Assembly (NCBI RefSeq): GCF_900091455.1
Contig: NZ_LT607412.1
Coordinates: forward strand, 3,410,001-3,474,000
Source of the DNA: Micromonospora coriariae
GTDB taxonomy: Bacteria; Actinomycetota; Actinomycetes; Mycobacteriales; Micromonosporaceae
Reading direction: 5' to 3'
Length of the DNA stretch: 64,000 nt
In this document: positions 53,890-62,899 of the stretch, piece by piece
Layout of the letters: each line of letters starts with the position of its first letter
How positions within the stretch are numbered: position 1 is the stretch's first letter
Translations under genes and position numbers: made by a program
Notes under the pieces: model-generated
Seen by the model: only the letters and a program-made list of their open reading frames with translations
The model's database searches: none
Told to the model about the DNA's origin: nothing

Positions 53890-56775
53890 TCAGTCGCGGT
53901 GGTGTCGCCCGGTGGAGCGCAGCGAGCGGCGGCCGTTCTCCTGCTCCGGCTCGTTGTCCGCCACCGGCTTGCTCAGGCCGGAGACCCAGTCGACGAACTC
54001 CTCGTCCTGTGCCGGCAGTGGCTCGGTCGCATCCGGTGCGGCCTGGCTCTCCTCTTCGGCGCGGGTCCGGTTGCGGCGGAACAGGCTGCCGAGCCGTCCC
54101 CGGCGGGATGGCTGCTCCGCGTCGTTGCCGGCACCCGGTGCGGCGTCGGCGCTCGCCGGACCGTCGGTACCGGTGCCGTTCTGTTCCGGCACCAGCGGAG
54201 AGGCCGAGGTCGGGGAGGCTTGTCCCGCCGCGGAGGCCGGAACAGCCTCGGCGGCCGGGGCCGGCGTGCCGGCGGCCCGTCGCCATCGACTGGCCGCCCG
54301 GTCCGATGCGCTGCGCTGGACGGAGGGTGTGGCGGGGCGGGTCGGTGTGGCGGTGCCGGTCGGACCCGATGTTCCGGTGGGAGGTGCCGGGTCGCCGGCC
54401 GCGGGCGAGTCGGTCGACGCCGGCCCGGTGGCGCCCGCCGAACTCCGCAGCGGGTCTGCCGCCCCCTCGCTGCGTGCGGTGGTGAACGCGTCCCAGGTGT
54501 TGGCCCTGCTCAGGTCCGGCAGGGGTGCCCGGTGCCGGGGCCGCGGCGTCCACTCGGTCGGCTCCTCCCGGCTGGTCGGGGCGTCCGATGCGGTCGGTTC
54601 CGGGGTGCCGGCCTGTTGAGGTGCCGTCCACGCCGGGCTGACCGGCCAGGCTGGCGCGGCCGGGGTCCACCGATCCGCCTCCGGGGTTGCGGTTGCCGCC
54701 GCCCCGAACAGAGGTCCGGCGGAACCACTCGCGGTCGCGGGCCGTTCGGTGTCGGTGGGCCGTTCGGTGCCGGTGGTCCGCTCGGTCCGGGGCGCGACGG
54801 CGGCTGCGGAATCGCCGGCAGGGTCGGCCGCCGCCGGGTCGGTAGGGGCGGCGGGGCTCGCCGCAGGGGCGGTGGTGGCGGCGGGGGCCGTCGCGGGCGT
54901 CCCGGCGCCCTGACCGGGCTCGGTGCCCGGGGCGTCCTCTCCGGGCTGCGAGCCGTCGGTGGCCGTGCCGGACCCGGTGCCGTCGGTGGCCTTGGCGGGC
55001 CGGGGGGTTCTTCTGGCGCGGCCGGCGGTCGTGGACCTGGCCGGGTCGGCGGCGGTCTCCGGATTGGACGGTGTCGTACCGTCGGCCAGGTCTGAGGTCG
55101 GGGCGGCCTTCGGCTTGCGGGTCCGGCGCGGCTTGGGCGCCGGCGCGCCGGCCGTGCCGTTACCCGCAGTGCCCGCGCTCTCGCTGGTCGCCCCGTTGCT
55201 CTTGCTGGTCGTGCCCGTGCTGGTCGTGCCCGTGCTGGTCGTGCCCGTGCTGGTCGTGCCCGTGCTGGTCGTGCCCGTGCTGGTCGTGGTCGTCCGCGGG
55301 CTCGCTGTGGTCGTTTCCGCGCTCGCCGTGGTCGCGGCGGTCGCGCCGTCACCTGGCGAGTGGTGGTTCGTCGCGTCCTCGCCGGTCGGCCGGGCCGCGC
55401 CGGTCGTGGCCATGGCCGCGGTGCTGGTCGAGCCGTCGTCGCCCGGACCGCCCTCCGGAGCGGCGGGGTCGCCGCCGACCGAACCGTCCTGGGTCGGCTC
55501 GTCGGTGCGCGGCCCGCCCCTGCCTGGTGTGGTAGCGCTCGGCTCGCCCGTGGTGGCCGTCGTCGCGGGGTCACCGGCGTCGTCGCTGTGGTGGCGGGGA
55601 CCGCCGGCCGGTCGGGGCAGGGGGGTGCCGGTCGGGTGGGCCGGCACCGAGCCGTGCTGACCGATCCCCGAGGTCGCCGGCCAGTCCCAGTGGGCTGGGA
55701 CGGTGCGGACGGCACCGGTGCTGTCGGCGGCGCCCGGCTCACGTCCGACGCCGGCACTGTCGGCGGCGCGCGGGTCGTGCCCGGCGCTCGCGCTGGCCAG
55801 GTCCGCCCCGGTGGGTTCGGTGGCGTCCCGATCGGCCGCCGAGTCGGCGCCGGGTAGGGCCGGGCCGGCGGGCAACGGGCGCAGGATGTCGGTCGGCTCG
55901 ATCGCCCGCCGATCGGCCGTGCGGGCACGCGCCGGCCAGCGCAGCAGGGCGGCCGCAGCCGCGCCGAGCGCGCCGGCGAGGACCGCGATCAGCGCGCCGT
56001 AGTAGGGGGTGGTCTGGTAACGATCCACCGCGTCGCCCGGACCGGCGGTCAGGTAGGCGAACGCCACCAGCACCGGGCCGGCCACCCCGGTGGCACCGCT
56101 GACCAGGGGGACCTGACCACGCCAGCGGGCCAGCCCGGCGGTCGCCGCGCCGGCCAGCAGCGCCGTGAGGGGCAGCACGACGAGCGCCAGCCGTTGTGCA
56201 GCGTCGTCGTCCAACCAGCTCGGCTCGAGGACCCCGAGCCGGACCGTGGGCAGCGGGCCGACGGTGCCGAGCGACGGCAGGACGGAGACCAGCGCCAGCA
56301 CCCAGACCGCACCGGCCACCGCGGCCATGTTCCAGCCCAGCTCGGGCCGGAGCAGGACGGCGATCGCCGCGCCGGCCCCGATCACCGCGCCGAGCACGGC
56401 GCAGATGCCGACCGCCCAGACCGGGTCGATGGAGATCAGTTCGGCTGCCCGGGCGGGCTGCATGCAGAGCGGAGCGACGACGGTGGCGCCGAGCGCGGCC
56501 GCAGCACCGATGGCCAACTGCCGGCCGGTGCTGGTCGGCACGGCGTCCCGGCGGGCCAGGCGTCCGGTGAGGACGGCACCGGCAACGGCGGCGTTCGCGG
56601 CGAACCAGCCCACCCAGACGAGCTGGGCCGGCCACTGATTGACGGTCGTGCCGGTGAAGGCGCCGGTGAGTCGGACGATGCCGAATCCGTACGCGACGCC
56701 GAGCTGACCGGCTCCGGCCAGCACGCTCACCCCGAGCGCCGTGAGCAGCAGTCTGCCCCAGGTCCGAAAGGCCAT
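53890..56775 (-). CDS. Multi-pass membrane protein with a long disordered tail
   Basis: A 961-residue protein of unknown function. About residues 1-300 hold eight or nine hydrophobic segments. Residues 300-961 are Pro/Thr/Ala/Ser-rich, with TSTGT repeats near residue 500 and a basic patch (PKPRRTRKPKAAP), and no recognisable fold. The tail would be cytosolic or extracellular depending on topology. I chose ATG 56775: TAACGT lies 7 nt upstream on the minus strand and there is no Shine-Dalgarno sequence, the leaderless pattern. An upstream ATG (56802) would include that hexamer. It is convergent with thiC. Confidence 0.72.
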   Translation of the reverse strand: MAFRTWGRLLLTALGVSVLAGAGQLGVAYGFGIVRLTGAFTGTTVNQWPAQLVWVGWFAANAAVAGAVLTGRLARRDAVPTSTGRQLAIGAAAALGATVVAPLCMQPARAAELISIDPVWAVGICAVLGAVIGAGAAIAVLLRPELGWNMAAVAGAVWVLALVSVLPSLGTVGPLPTVRLGVLEPSWLDDDAAQRLALVVLPLTALLAGAATAGLARWRGQVPLVSGATGVAGPVLVAFAYLTAGPGDAVDRYQTTPYYGALIAVLAGALGAAAAALLRWPARARTADRRAIEPTDILRPLPAGPALPGADSAADRDATEPTGADLASASAGHDPRAADSAGVGREPGAADSTGAVRTVPAHWDWPATSGIGQHGSVPAHPTGTPLPRPAGGPRHHSDDAGDPATTATTGEPSATTPGRGGPRTDEPTQDGSVGGDPAAPEGGPGDDGSTSTAAMATTGAARPTGEDATNHHSPGDGATAATTASAETTTASPRTTTTSTGTTSTGTTSTGTTSTGTTSTGTTSKSNGATSESAGTAGNGTAGAPAPKPRRTRKPKAAPTSDLADGTTPSNPETAADPARSTTAGRARRTPRPAKATDGTGSGTATDGSQPGEDAPGTEPGQGAGTPATAPAATTAPAASPAAPTDPAAADPAGDSAAAVAPRTERTTGTERPTDTERPATASGSAGPLFGAAATATPEADRWTPAAPAWPVSPAWTAPQQAGTPEPTASDAPTSREEPTEWTPRPRHRAPLPDLSRANTWDAFTTARSEGAADPLRSSAGATGPASTDSPAAGDPAPPTGTSGPTGTATPTRPATPSVQRSASDRAASRWRRAAGTPAPAAEAVPASAAGQASPTSASPLVPEQNGTGTDGPASADAAPGAGNDAEQPSRRGRLGSLFRRNRTRAEEESQAAPDATEPLPAQDEEFVDWVSGLSKPVADNEPEQENGRRSLRSTGRHHRD
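55204..55293. repeat. 15-bp tandem repeat inside the membrane-protein gene
   Basis: GCTGGTCGTGCCCGT repeats five times exactly (55204-55278), with a diverged sixth unit to 55293. The unit is in frame, giving five-residue repeats (TSTGT) in the minus-strand protein. It can expand or contract without a frameshift. Confidence 0.9.
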
Positions 56776-56852
56776 GTCCGGCACGTTACGCACCTGGTAC
56801 ACCCGATCGCCACCGGCGCGCCGCGCGGCGCGCCGGCCCGCTCCCGGCGGGT

Positions 56853-57161
56853 CTACTTGAGTTCGACCAGCCGAGCCAGGTACGTCGTATCCCCGACATT
56901 GGTGAGCATGTGCACCGCGCCCGGGTCCCGGTAGACCACTCCGCCGGTGGGTTCGTCGGCGTCGATCAGGGTGCCGTCGACCGTCTGCACGACGTTCTTC
57001 GCGCCCTCGATCGCCACCACGAGGTAGGGGTGGTCGTGCCGGTGCAGCGGCTGCCGCTCGCCCGGTTCGAGCCGGATGTGCCAGACCCGGACCCGGTCGT
57101 TCTCGTACACGATCTCCTGGCCCACCGGCCCGAGTTCGGTCCCGTCGAACACGTCGGTCAT
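56853..57161 (-). CDS. Small cupin-domain protein
   Basis: A 102-residue single-cupin protein. The metal-binding motif HRHDHPYLVV is near residue 40, and a second His appears in AVHMLTN. Such proteins bind a metal and often a small molecule; no enzyme class is evident. The start overlaps the stop of the oxidoreductase gene (ATGA), so it belongs to the ATPase-oxidoreductase-cupin unit. It may act on the substrate or product of that oxidoreductase. Confidence 0.82.
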   Translation of the reverse strand: MTDVFDGTELGPVGQEIVYENDRVRVWHIRLEPGERQPLHRHDHPYLVVAIEGAKNVVQTVDGTLIDADEPTGGVVYRDPGAVHMLTNVGDTTYLARLVELK

Positions 57162-58114
57162 CGTTCTCCGTCCAGTTGCGGGAGCACCTCGGCGGCGATC
57201 AGCTCGAGGTGGTCCAGGTCAGCGAAATCGATCAGGCGCAGGTGCACCCGGGTTGCGCCGATCGCGGCGAACTCGCCGATCCGCTGCACGAGCTGCGCGG
57301 GCGAGCCGACCACCGGGTCCTCCGGAGGCAGCGCGCTCTTCTCGTGCAGTGGCGCGGCCCGTCGCTGCGCCTCGGCGTCGGTTCGCCCGATGGCCACCAC
57401 GATTCCGGCGGAGAGCACCAGCGGCGCCCGCCCGGACTCCGTCCGGCCACTGCGGTCGCACGCCTCGCGCACGCGGTCGTACGCCTTGGCGGTCTCCGCC
57501 ACGGACTTGAACGGCATGTTGAACTCGTCGGCGTACCGGGCGGCCAGCTCGGGGGTGCGCTTGGGGCCGCGCCCGCCCACGATGATCGGCGGCCCGGGCA
57601 CCTGCACCGGCTTGGGCAGGGCCGGCGCGTCCACCAGCCGGTAGTGGTCGCCGGCGTAGCTGTACGTCGCGCCCGGCGGCGTCCGCCACAGCCCGGTGAT
57701 CACCTCAAGCTGCTCGGCCAGCCGGTCGAAGCGTTCGCCGACCTTCGGAAAGGGGATGCCGTACGAGATGTGCTCGCGCTCGTACCAGCCGGCGCCGATG
57801 CCGAGGTCGACGCGACCGCCGCTCATCTGGTCGACCTGCGCGACCATCACCGCCAGCGGGCCGGGAAGCCGGAAGGTAGCCGACGTGACGAGCGTGCCGA
57901 GCCGGATCCGCTCGGTCTCCCTGGCCAGGGCGGCGAGGGTCAGCCAGGCGTCCGTCGGGCCGGGCAGGCCCGGGTCGGCACCCATCGACTGGTAGTGGTC
58001 GGCGCGGAGGAAGCCCTCGAAGCCGCCCGCCTCGACCATCCGCGCGAACCGGAGCTGGTCGTCGTAGCTGGCGCCACGGTGCGGCTCGGTGAAGACCGAC
58101 ACCCGCATGTTCAT
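57158..58114 (-). CDS. LLM-class (luciferase-like) flavin- or F420-dependent oxidoreductase
   Basis: A 318-residue TIM-barrel oxidoreductase of the bacterial luciferase-like family. Visible blocks are FEGFLRADHY, ERIRLGTLVTS, GRVDLGIGAGW and PPIIVGGRGPKRTPELAARY. Cofactor could be FMN or F420; actinobacteria have both. I chose ATG 58114, which overlaps the ATPase stop (ATGA) and has GGAGGG 3 nt upstream; ATG 58108 is possible. Coupling to an importer ATPase suggests oxidation of an imported compound. Confidence 0.88.
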   Translation of the reverse strand: MNMRVSVFTEPHRGASYDDQLRFARMVEAGGFEGFLRADHYQSMGADPGLPGPTDAWLTLAALARETERIRLGTLVTSATFRLPGPLAVMVAQVDQMSGGRVDLGIGAGWYEREHISYGIPFPKVGERFDRLAEQLEVITGLWRTPPGATYSYAGDHYRLVDAPALPKPVQVPGPPIIVGGRGPKRTPELAARYADEFNMPFKSVAETAKAYDRVREACDRSGRTESGRAPLVLSAGIVVAIGRTDAEAQRRAAPLHEKSALPPEDPVVGSPAQLVQRIGEFAAIGATRVHLRLIDFADLDHLELIAAEVLPQLDGER

Positions 58115-58896
58115 CGTCCCTCCGCGCCGGCCGCGGCCGGCTGGTCGCGTTCCATCAACAGCTCGTGCAGATCGGCGCTGACGCGGGCGACGTCCGCGAG
58201 GTGGGCGTTGCGGCCCAGGGTGCGGGGCCGGGGGATGGTCACCTCGACGACCTTGCGGATACGGCCGGGGCGGGGGCTCAGCACGACCACCCGGTCGGCG
58301 AGCAGCACCGCCTCGTCGATCGAGTGGGTGACGAAGACGATTGTCGGCTTGTTCTCCATGTGCACCCGCTGGAGTTCGCCGGAGAGTTCCTCGCGGGTGA
58401 GCGCGTCCAGCGCGGAGAACGGCTCGTCCATGAGCATCACCCGGGGCTCGCCGATCAGCGACCGGCACAGCGACACGCGCTGCTGCATGCCACCGGAGAG
58501 CTCGTGCGGCAGTCGCTTCTCGAAGCCGGCAAGGCCGGCCACGTCGAGCAGCTGTCGGGCCCGCTCGCGGTGCTTGGCGCGGCTCCAGCCGAAGATCTCC
58601 ACGGGCAGGAGAACGTTGTCCAGGACGGTGCGCCACGGCAGCAGCGCCGGCTTCTGGAACAGCATGGCGATATCCCGGCGGGGCTGGGTGATCGGCGTCC
58701 CGGCCACGGTGATCTCACCGGCGCTCAGCGGGAGCAGCCCGGCCACCAGCCGCAGCAGTGTGGACTTGCCGCAGCCGGAGCGGCCGAGCACGGCGACGAA
58801 CTCGCCCTCGGCGACGTCGAGGTCGATGCCCCGTAGCGCCTCCACCCGGCCGGATCGGCCTTCGAAGGTGCGGGACACCCCGGACAGTCGGATCAT
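58111..58896 (-). CDS. ABC importer ATPase, SsuB/TauB/NrtD type
   Basis: A 261-residue ABC ATPase with Walker A GRSGCGKST (near residue 43), Q-loop LFQKPALLPWRTV, signature LSGGMQQR, Walker B VMLMDEPFSALD and switch FVTHSIDEA. This subfamily drives import of sulfonates, nitrate, aliphatic or thiamine-precursor-like compounds. I chose ATG 58896 (MIRLSGVSRTFEG), with GGAGG about 10 nt upstream. An earlier start would add a non-conserved extension. Its likely partners are the lipoprotein and permease encoded divergently at 59168 and 60303. Confidence 0.9.
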   Translation of the reverse strand: MIRLSGVSRTFEGRSGRVEALRGIDLDVAEGEFVAVLGRSGCGKSTLLRLVAGLLPLSAGEITVAGTPITQPRRDIAMLFQKPALLPWRTVLDNVLLPVEIFGWSRAKHRERARQLLDVAGLAGFEKRLPHELSGGMQQRVSLCRSLIGEPRVMLMDEPFSALDALTREELSGELQRVHMENKPTIVFVTHSIDEAVLLADRVVVLSPRPGRIRKVVEVTIPRPRTLGRNAHLADVARVSADLHELLMERDQPAAAGAEGR

Positions 58897-59167
58897 CTCC
58901 GGCGGACCTCCGCTGAGTGGACGGTCAGGAATCCGGCAAAGGCTAACCGGCTCGTCTCCTAAACGCACCGTCCGGGGTGGTCGTCAGGTTGTTTCCGTTC
59001 CGCAACCCGATACGCCTGGCGTCGCAACTGTGGGTTTCTCGTACGCTGTGCCCGCGATAAGTCCCCTCACGATGGCGGTGCCCGGCTTCCACCCCTCCCG
59101 CCGGTTCCGCCGCGACAACCCCCTCCGGTGGCCTGCCGGCCCCGGTCGGAAAGGACATGGTGCACTG
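58897..59167. other. Divergent control region of the importer
   Basis: 271 nt between the minus-strand ATPase unit and the plus-strand binding-protein gene. There is no TPP riboswitch consensus (no CTGAGA) and no clean -35/-10 pair. TACGCT at 59042 and TACGCC at 59011 are possible -10 elements. I see no gene here. Confidence 0.5.
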
Positions 59168-60199
59168 ATGAGAAGGCTGACCCGTACGGTCGCAACGGCC
59201 GCGCTGGCCACCGCCCTCGCCCTTGTTTCCGCCTGCAGCAGCGGGTCGGACTCGTCCGACGACGCCAAGGGTGGCAACGGCGCGGCGCTGGAGCAGGTGA
59301 CCTACCTCACCTCCTTCGGCAACTTCGGCCGTGACTCCTACGCCTGGGTGGCGAAGGAGAAGGGCTTCTTCAAGGAAGCTGGCTTCGACGTCGACATCAA
59401 GGCCGGGCAGGGCACCGGTGGTGTGATCCAGACCGTCGTCGGCGGCCAGGCCGACTTCGGGCCGATCGACCTCACCGGCGGTCTGCTCCAGCTCGGCAAC
59501 GGCCAGGCGAAGGACTTCGTCGCGGTGGCCGCGATCCAGCAGCGCACGATGGCCGCCATCGCCACCGTCGAGGGCAAGAACATCGCCTCCCCGAAGGACC
59601 TGGAGGGCAAGAAGCTCGCCGACACCCCCGGGTCCGTGGTCCGCAACCTCTTCCCGACGTACGCCCGGCTGGCCGGCGTGGACGTCAACAAGGTGACCTG
59701 GGTCAACGGTGAGGCGCAGGCCCTGATCGGCACCCTGGCCTCCGGGTCGGTGGACGGCATCGGCCAGTTCGTCGTCGGCCAGCCGACGATCGAGGCGGTG
59801 GCCAGGAAGAAGGCCGTCATGCTGCCGTACAGCAACGTGATGCAGGACCTCTACGGCAACGTGCTGATCACCTCCTCGAAGATCGCCAAGGAGAAGCCCG
59901 AGATGGTGAAGCGGTTCACCGCGGCGCTGCTCAAGGGCCTGGAGTACAGCCTGGCGAACTCCAAGGAGGCCGCCGAGATCCTGAAGAAGAACGTGGACGC
60001 CACCAACACGGCGTCCGCCGCCGCCGAGCTGGAGCTGATGGCCGCGTACGTGCGCTCCGGCAACTCCGGTACCGCCATCGGCACGCTGGACAGCGGCCGG
60101 GTCGCCAAGAGCATCGCGATCCTGCAGGGCGCCGGCGCGCTGAAGCAGAACATCACCCCCGAGCAGATCATCGACTTCAGCCTCGCGCCGAAGGCCTGA
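59168..60199 (+). CDS. ABC importer substrate-binding lipoprotein, NMT1/SsuA-like
   Basis: A 343-residue periplasmic-type binding protein anchored as a lipoprotein: lipobox LVSAC at about residue 24 after a basic N-terminus. The mature part has the NMT1/THI5-like pattern (AKEKGFFKEAGFDVDIKAGQ, TVVGGQADFG, KKLADTPGS). Such proteins bind sulfonates, nitrate-like or thiamine-pyrimidine precursors. The window has the thiamine genes 5 kb away, which makes a thiamine-related substrate attractive but unproven. An alternative, weaker start upstream is blocked by a stop. Confidence 0.88.
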   Translation: MRRLTRTVATAALATALALVSACSSGSDSSDDAKGGNGAALEQVTYLTSFGNFGRDSYAWVAKEKGFFKEAGFDVDIKAGQGTGGVIQTVVGGQADFGPIDLTGGLLQLGNGQAKDFVAVAAIQQRTMAAIATVEGKNIASPKDLEGKKLADTPGSVVRNLFPTYARLAGVDVNKVTWVNGEAQALIGTLASGSVDGIGQFVVGQPTIEAVARKKAVMLPYSNVMQDLYGNVLITSSKIAKEKPEMVKRFTAALLKGLEYSLANSKEAAEILKKNVDATNTASAAAELELMAAYVRSGNSGTAIGTLDSGRVAKSIAILQGAGALKQNITPEQIIDFSLAPKA

Positions 60200-60302
60200 T
60201 CGTCCGGTCGTCACCTGGGGGTACGTCCCGCCGATTCCGGTGGGTCGTACCCCCGTCGCTCGTCGGCCCCCGTGGGGGGCCCGGCATATCGAGGAGGACA
60301 AG

Positions 60303-61163
60303 ATGACCGACGTCCGGTCAGCGGAGCCGGTGGCGGGGGTGCCCGTACCCCCGGGTGCCGGCACCGAGGCGGCGCGAGCGGGGCGGGGCGCCGGCCTGCG
60401 TGCCGGGGCCGGGGCGGTGCTGCTGCCCGCGGTCGGTCTCCTGGTCGCCCTGGCGGCCTGGTGGCTGACCGCCCGGCTGGAGTTGGTCCACCCGGCCGCC
60501 CTCCCACCGCCGGGCGAGGTGCTCACCGCATTCGTCGACAAGCCGGCCCGGATGCTCGAGCACACCTGGGACACCCTGTTGGAGATCGTGATCGGCTTCG
60601 CCCTGTCGGCGGCCGCCGGTGTCCTGATCGGGCTCTCCCTGGCCAGCTCCCGCACGGTGGAGCGGATGTTCACCCCGCTGCTGGTCGCCGTCAACGCGGT
60701 GCCCAAGATCACGCTGGGTCCGCTGCTGGTGGTCGCGTTCGGCTGGGGTCAGACGCCCATCCTGACCATGGTGTTCCTGCTCTGCTTCTTCCCGGTCGTG
60801 CTCTCCACCGCGACCGGGCTGACCACCACCCCGGCCGACCTGGCCGAGCTGGTCCGCTCCTGGAACGCCTCCCGCTGGCAGGCGTTCCGCAAGGTGCGCT
60901 TCCCGGCCGCGCTGCCGCAGATCTTCGTCGGGCTCAAGGTGGCCATGCCGCTGGCCGCGATCGGCGCGGTGATCGGTGAGTTCCAGGCCGGCGAGAGCGG
61001 CCTGGGCTACGTCATCACCCAGTACGCCGGCATCGGCGACACCGCCACCGCCTGGGCGGCGATCATGCTGGTGGCGCTGGTGAGCATCCTGCTCTACTCG
61101 GTGCTGGTGCTGCTCGAGCGGATCGCCCTGCCCTGGGTCCGAGAGACCACCAGCAGCCGCTGA
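60303..61163 (+). CDS. ABC importer permease, SsuC/TauC type
   Basis: A 286-residue inner-membrane permease with a Gly/Ala-rich cytosolic N-terminus. About six transmembrane helices follow. The EAA-like loop is SRWQAFRKVRFPAALPQIFVG (near residue 195), which contacts the ATPase. The ATG at 60303 has GAGGAGGACAAG upstream. It is co-transcribed with the binding protein 103 nt upstream. Together with the divergent ATPase it completes one importer. Confidence 0.92.
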   Translation: MTDVRSAEPVAGVPVPPGAGTEAARAGRGAGLRAGAGAVLLPAVGLLVALAAWWLTARLELVHPAALPPPGEVLTAFVDKPARMLEHTWDTLLEIVIGFALSAAAGVLIGLSLASSRTVERMFTPLLVAVNAVPKITLGPLLVVAFGWGQTPILTMVFLLCFFPVVLSTATGLTTTPADLAELVRSWNASRWQAFRKVRFPAALPQIFVGLKVAMPLAAIGAVIGEFQAGESGLGYVITQYAGIGDTATAWAAIMLVALVSILLYSVLVLLERIALPWVRETTSSR

Positions 61164-61195
61164 CCAGAGCAACGACAAGATCTGTCCCAGACGAA

Positions 61196-61224
61196 GGGCC
61201 GGCCCCCAACCAGGAGGCCGGCCC
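61196..61224 (+). terminator. Hairpin after the permease gene
   Basis: GGGCCGGCC (61196-61204) and GGCCGGCCC (61216-61224) are exact reverse complements separated by 11 nt. It follows the permease stop by 33 nt and also lies 50 nt beyond the end of the minus-strand gene ending at 61274. Confidence 0.7.
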
Positions 61225-61273
61225 ATTCCGTTGACCGTGACGCGCGGAGGTGTGGCCCAGCGGCCCCCAGCGT

Positions 61274-62455
61274 CTACCCCGCCAACCGCCACCGGCCGTT
61301 GCGCGCGACCAGCGTGGTGAGCGCCTGCGGCATCAGCCCGGAGTGGTTGTCCGGCGTCATCCGGATCGGGCCGGAGAGGCCGTCCATCTGGGACGTCTCC
61401 AGCACGTCCCGGATGCCGTCGCGGTCCACCCGCCCCGCCGGGCCGCCGGCGCGCAGCTCGGCGTCGGCGATGAGCTGAACCGCGTCGGCCGCGAAGGACG
61501 AGGATCCGTTGTACCCGCCGAAGCGCGCGGTGTAGTCCTGGAACCACTGCCGCCGGGCCGCCTTCGCCGGCGTCGTGGCGATCACGTCGTCGATCACCAT
61601 CGTCTGGGTGAAGATCAGCGTGGCCTGTTCGGTGGCCCGGGCCGCCGCGCCGAGGAAGAGGTCGCCGGCCGCGCCCGGGTCGAAGAAGAGCGACCCGCGG
61701 AAGGTGGTCTGCTGGGCGCTGGTGGCGGCCAGCGTCGCCTGCTCCGGCGGGGTCCAGATGACCAGCGCGTCGGGCTTGAGCTTGGCCAGCCGCTCGACCT
61801 GCTGCGAGACGTCGGTGTCGGTGGTCTTCACCGATTCCTCGCCGACCGGTTTGATCGTGGTCTTGGCCAGCTCCCTGCGCAGCGCGACCGCGCCCTCCCG
61901 GCCGTAGTCGTCGTCGCTGTAGAGCAGGCCCACCTTGCGGACGTTCTTGCGACGCAGTTCGGTGGTCAGTGCCGCGGCGCTGTCCACTGCGTTGGGGCCC
62001 AGCTTGAACACGTATCGCCGATCTGCGACCGGGCTGGCGATCGCACCGGAAGAGGCGAGCGCAATGGTGGGAATCCGCTTCTCGTTGATGGTCCCGACCG
62101 CGCCGACCGCGCATTCGTTGCAGCCGCCCATGATGATGGCGCTGACCCGGGAATCACCGCTGAAGTCGGCGATGTTGCGCAACGACTCGGCAGCGTCGGA
62201 ACGGTTGTCCTTCGGCTTCAGTTCGATCTTCCGGCCGTTCAGTGCTCCGGAGGAGTTCAACTGCTCGATCTTGAGATCCAGGGCCCTCTTGTATGCCCGG
62301 CCCACCGGCGCGGCGGCGCCGGAGAGTTCGAGGTCCGCAGCGATCACGATCGGACTCGTGTCCTGCTCCGCCCCGCCGAACTGGCAGCCGGTGAGCGTGG
62401 TGGCAACTACGGCCGATGCGAGCGCCGCGATGGTCGCGGAGCGGATGGGGCTCAA
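61274..62455 (-). CDS. LivJ-type extracellular ligand-binding lipoprotein
   Basis: A 393-residue protein of the periplasmic-binding-protein type 1 family (branched-chain amino acid/amide receptors). The lipobox is LTGC at about residue 24. The mature protein has ELSGAAAPVGRAYKRALDLK, MGGCNECAVGAV and VGLLYSDDDYGREGA. I chose TTG 62455, with GGAGGA 6 nt upstream. No permease or ATPase lies beside it, so it may be a receptor for the divergent sensor kinase rather than a transporter subunit. Confidence 0.87.
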   Translation of the reverse strand: MSPIRSATIAALASAVVATTLTGCQFGGAEQDTSPIVIAADLELSGAAAPVGRAYKRALDLKIEQLNSSGALNGRKIELKPKDNRSDAAESLRNIADFSGDSRVSAIIMGGCNECAVGAVGTINEKRIPTIALASSGAIASPVADRRYVFKLGPNAVDSAAALTTELRRKNVRKVGLLYSDDDYGREGAVALRRELAKTTIKPVGEESVKTTDTDVSQQVERLAKLKPDALVIWTPPEQATLAATSAQQTTFRGSLFFDPGAAGDLFLGAAARATEQATLIFTQTMVIDDVIATTPAKAARRQWFQDYTARFGGYNGSSSFAADAVQLIADAELRAGGPAGRVDRDGIRDVLETSQMDGLSGPIRMTPDNHSGLMPQALTTLVARNGRWRLAG

Positions 62456-62652
62456 CTCAGTCCTCCAGGTGCGGGCGCGGGCGCTGCCCGGTCACCGCCG
62501 CTAATCCGTCCTCAGTGGAGGACGGGATCTCCTCTGCCGTACGGTGTGCGCGAAGCCTGCAAAACCTTGCCAATGGCCGGCGCTGTGGTCAAGCGCGGAC
62601 GTGGGTCGCATTTTCGGGACGGCCATCCCACATGCTGGGGTAACGCAATGTT

Positions 62653-62671
62653 TGCAAAAGGTCACTTTGCA
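62653..62671. promoter_or_regulatory. TGCAAA-type inverted repeat in the divergent spacer
   Basis: TGCAAA (62653-62658) and TTTGCA (62666-62671) are exact inverted arms with a 7-nt spacer (AGGTCAC). It sits about midway between the two divergent starts. Possible operator; no regulator identified. The remainder of the 444-nt spacer (62456-62899) holds no gene I can support. TTGACC at 62736 has no good -10. Confidence 0.35.
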
Positions 62672-62899
62672 TGCACGCGCGACCACTCTGGAGTTACACG
62701 CCCTGTTCAGGGGCTTGCGGAAATGAAGGTATCAGTTGACCGGATCACGGGTTGCGCGCCGTCCGACCGTTTCCTGCCCCACTGCGGCTTCCCAAACAGA
62801 ACCTTCTCTGATGAAATCGCGGCCGTGCCGCGCGTGGTCCCCTCCGCTGGCGGCACGGTTCGGCGGGTCAGGCGGGGAAGAAACGACGGAGGCGATGTC

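Noticed and set aside
55204..55293. CRISPR-like array
   Set aside because: The units are a contiguous 15-bp tandem repeat with no spacers, inside a coding frame.
57176..59167. Plus-strand extension of the importer lipoprotein opposite the oxidoreductase and ATPase genes
   Set aside because: The lipoprotein signal begins at 59168, and the extension lies opposite two well-supported minus-strand genes.
58897..59167. TPP riboswitch for the NMT1-like importer
   Set aside because: No CTGAGA or ACCTGATC elements are present, so thiamine control of this importer is not supported by sequence.
62544..62726. Short plus-strand open frame of 60 codons in the lipoprotein-kinase spacer
   Set aside because: No ribosome-binding site, no family, composition unlike neighbouring genes.
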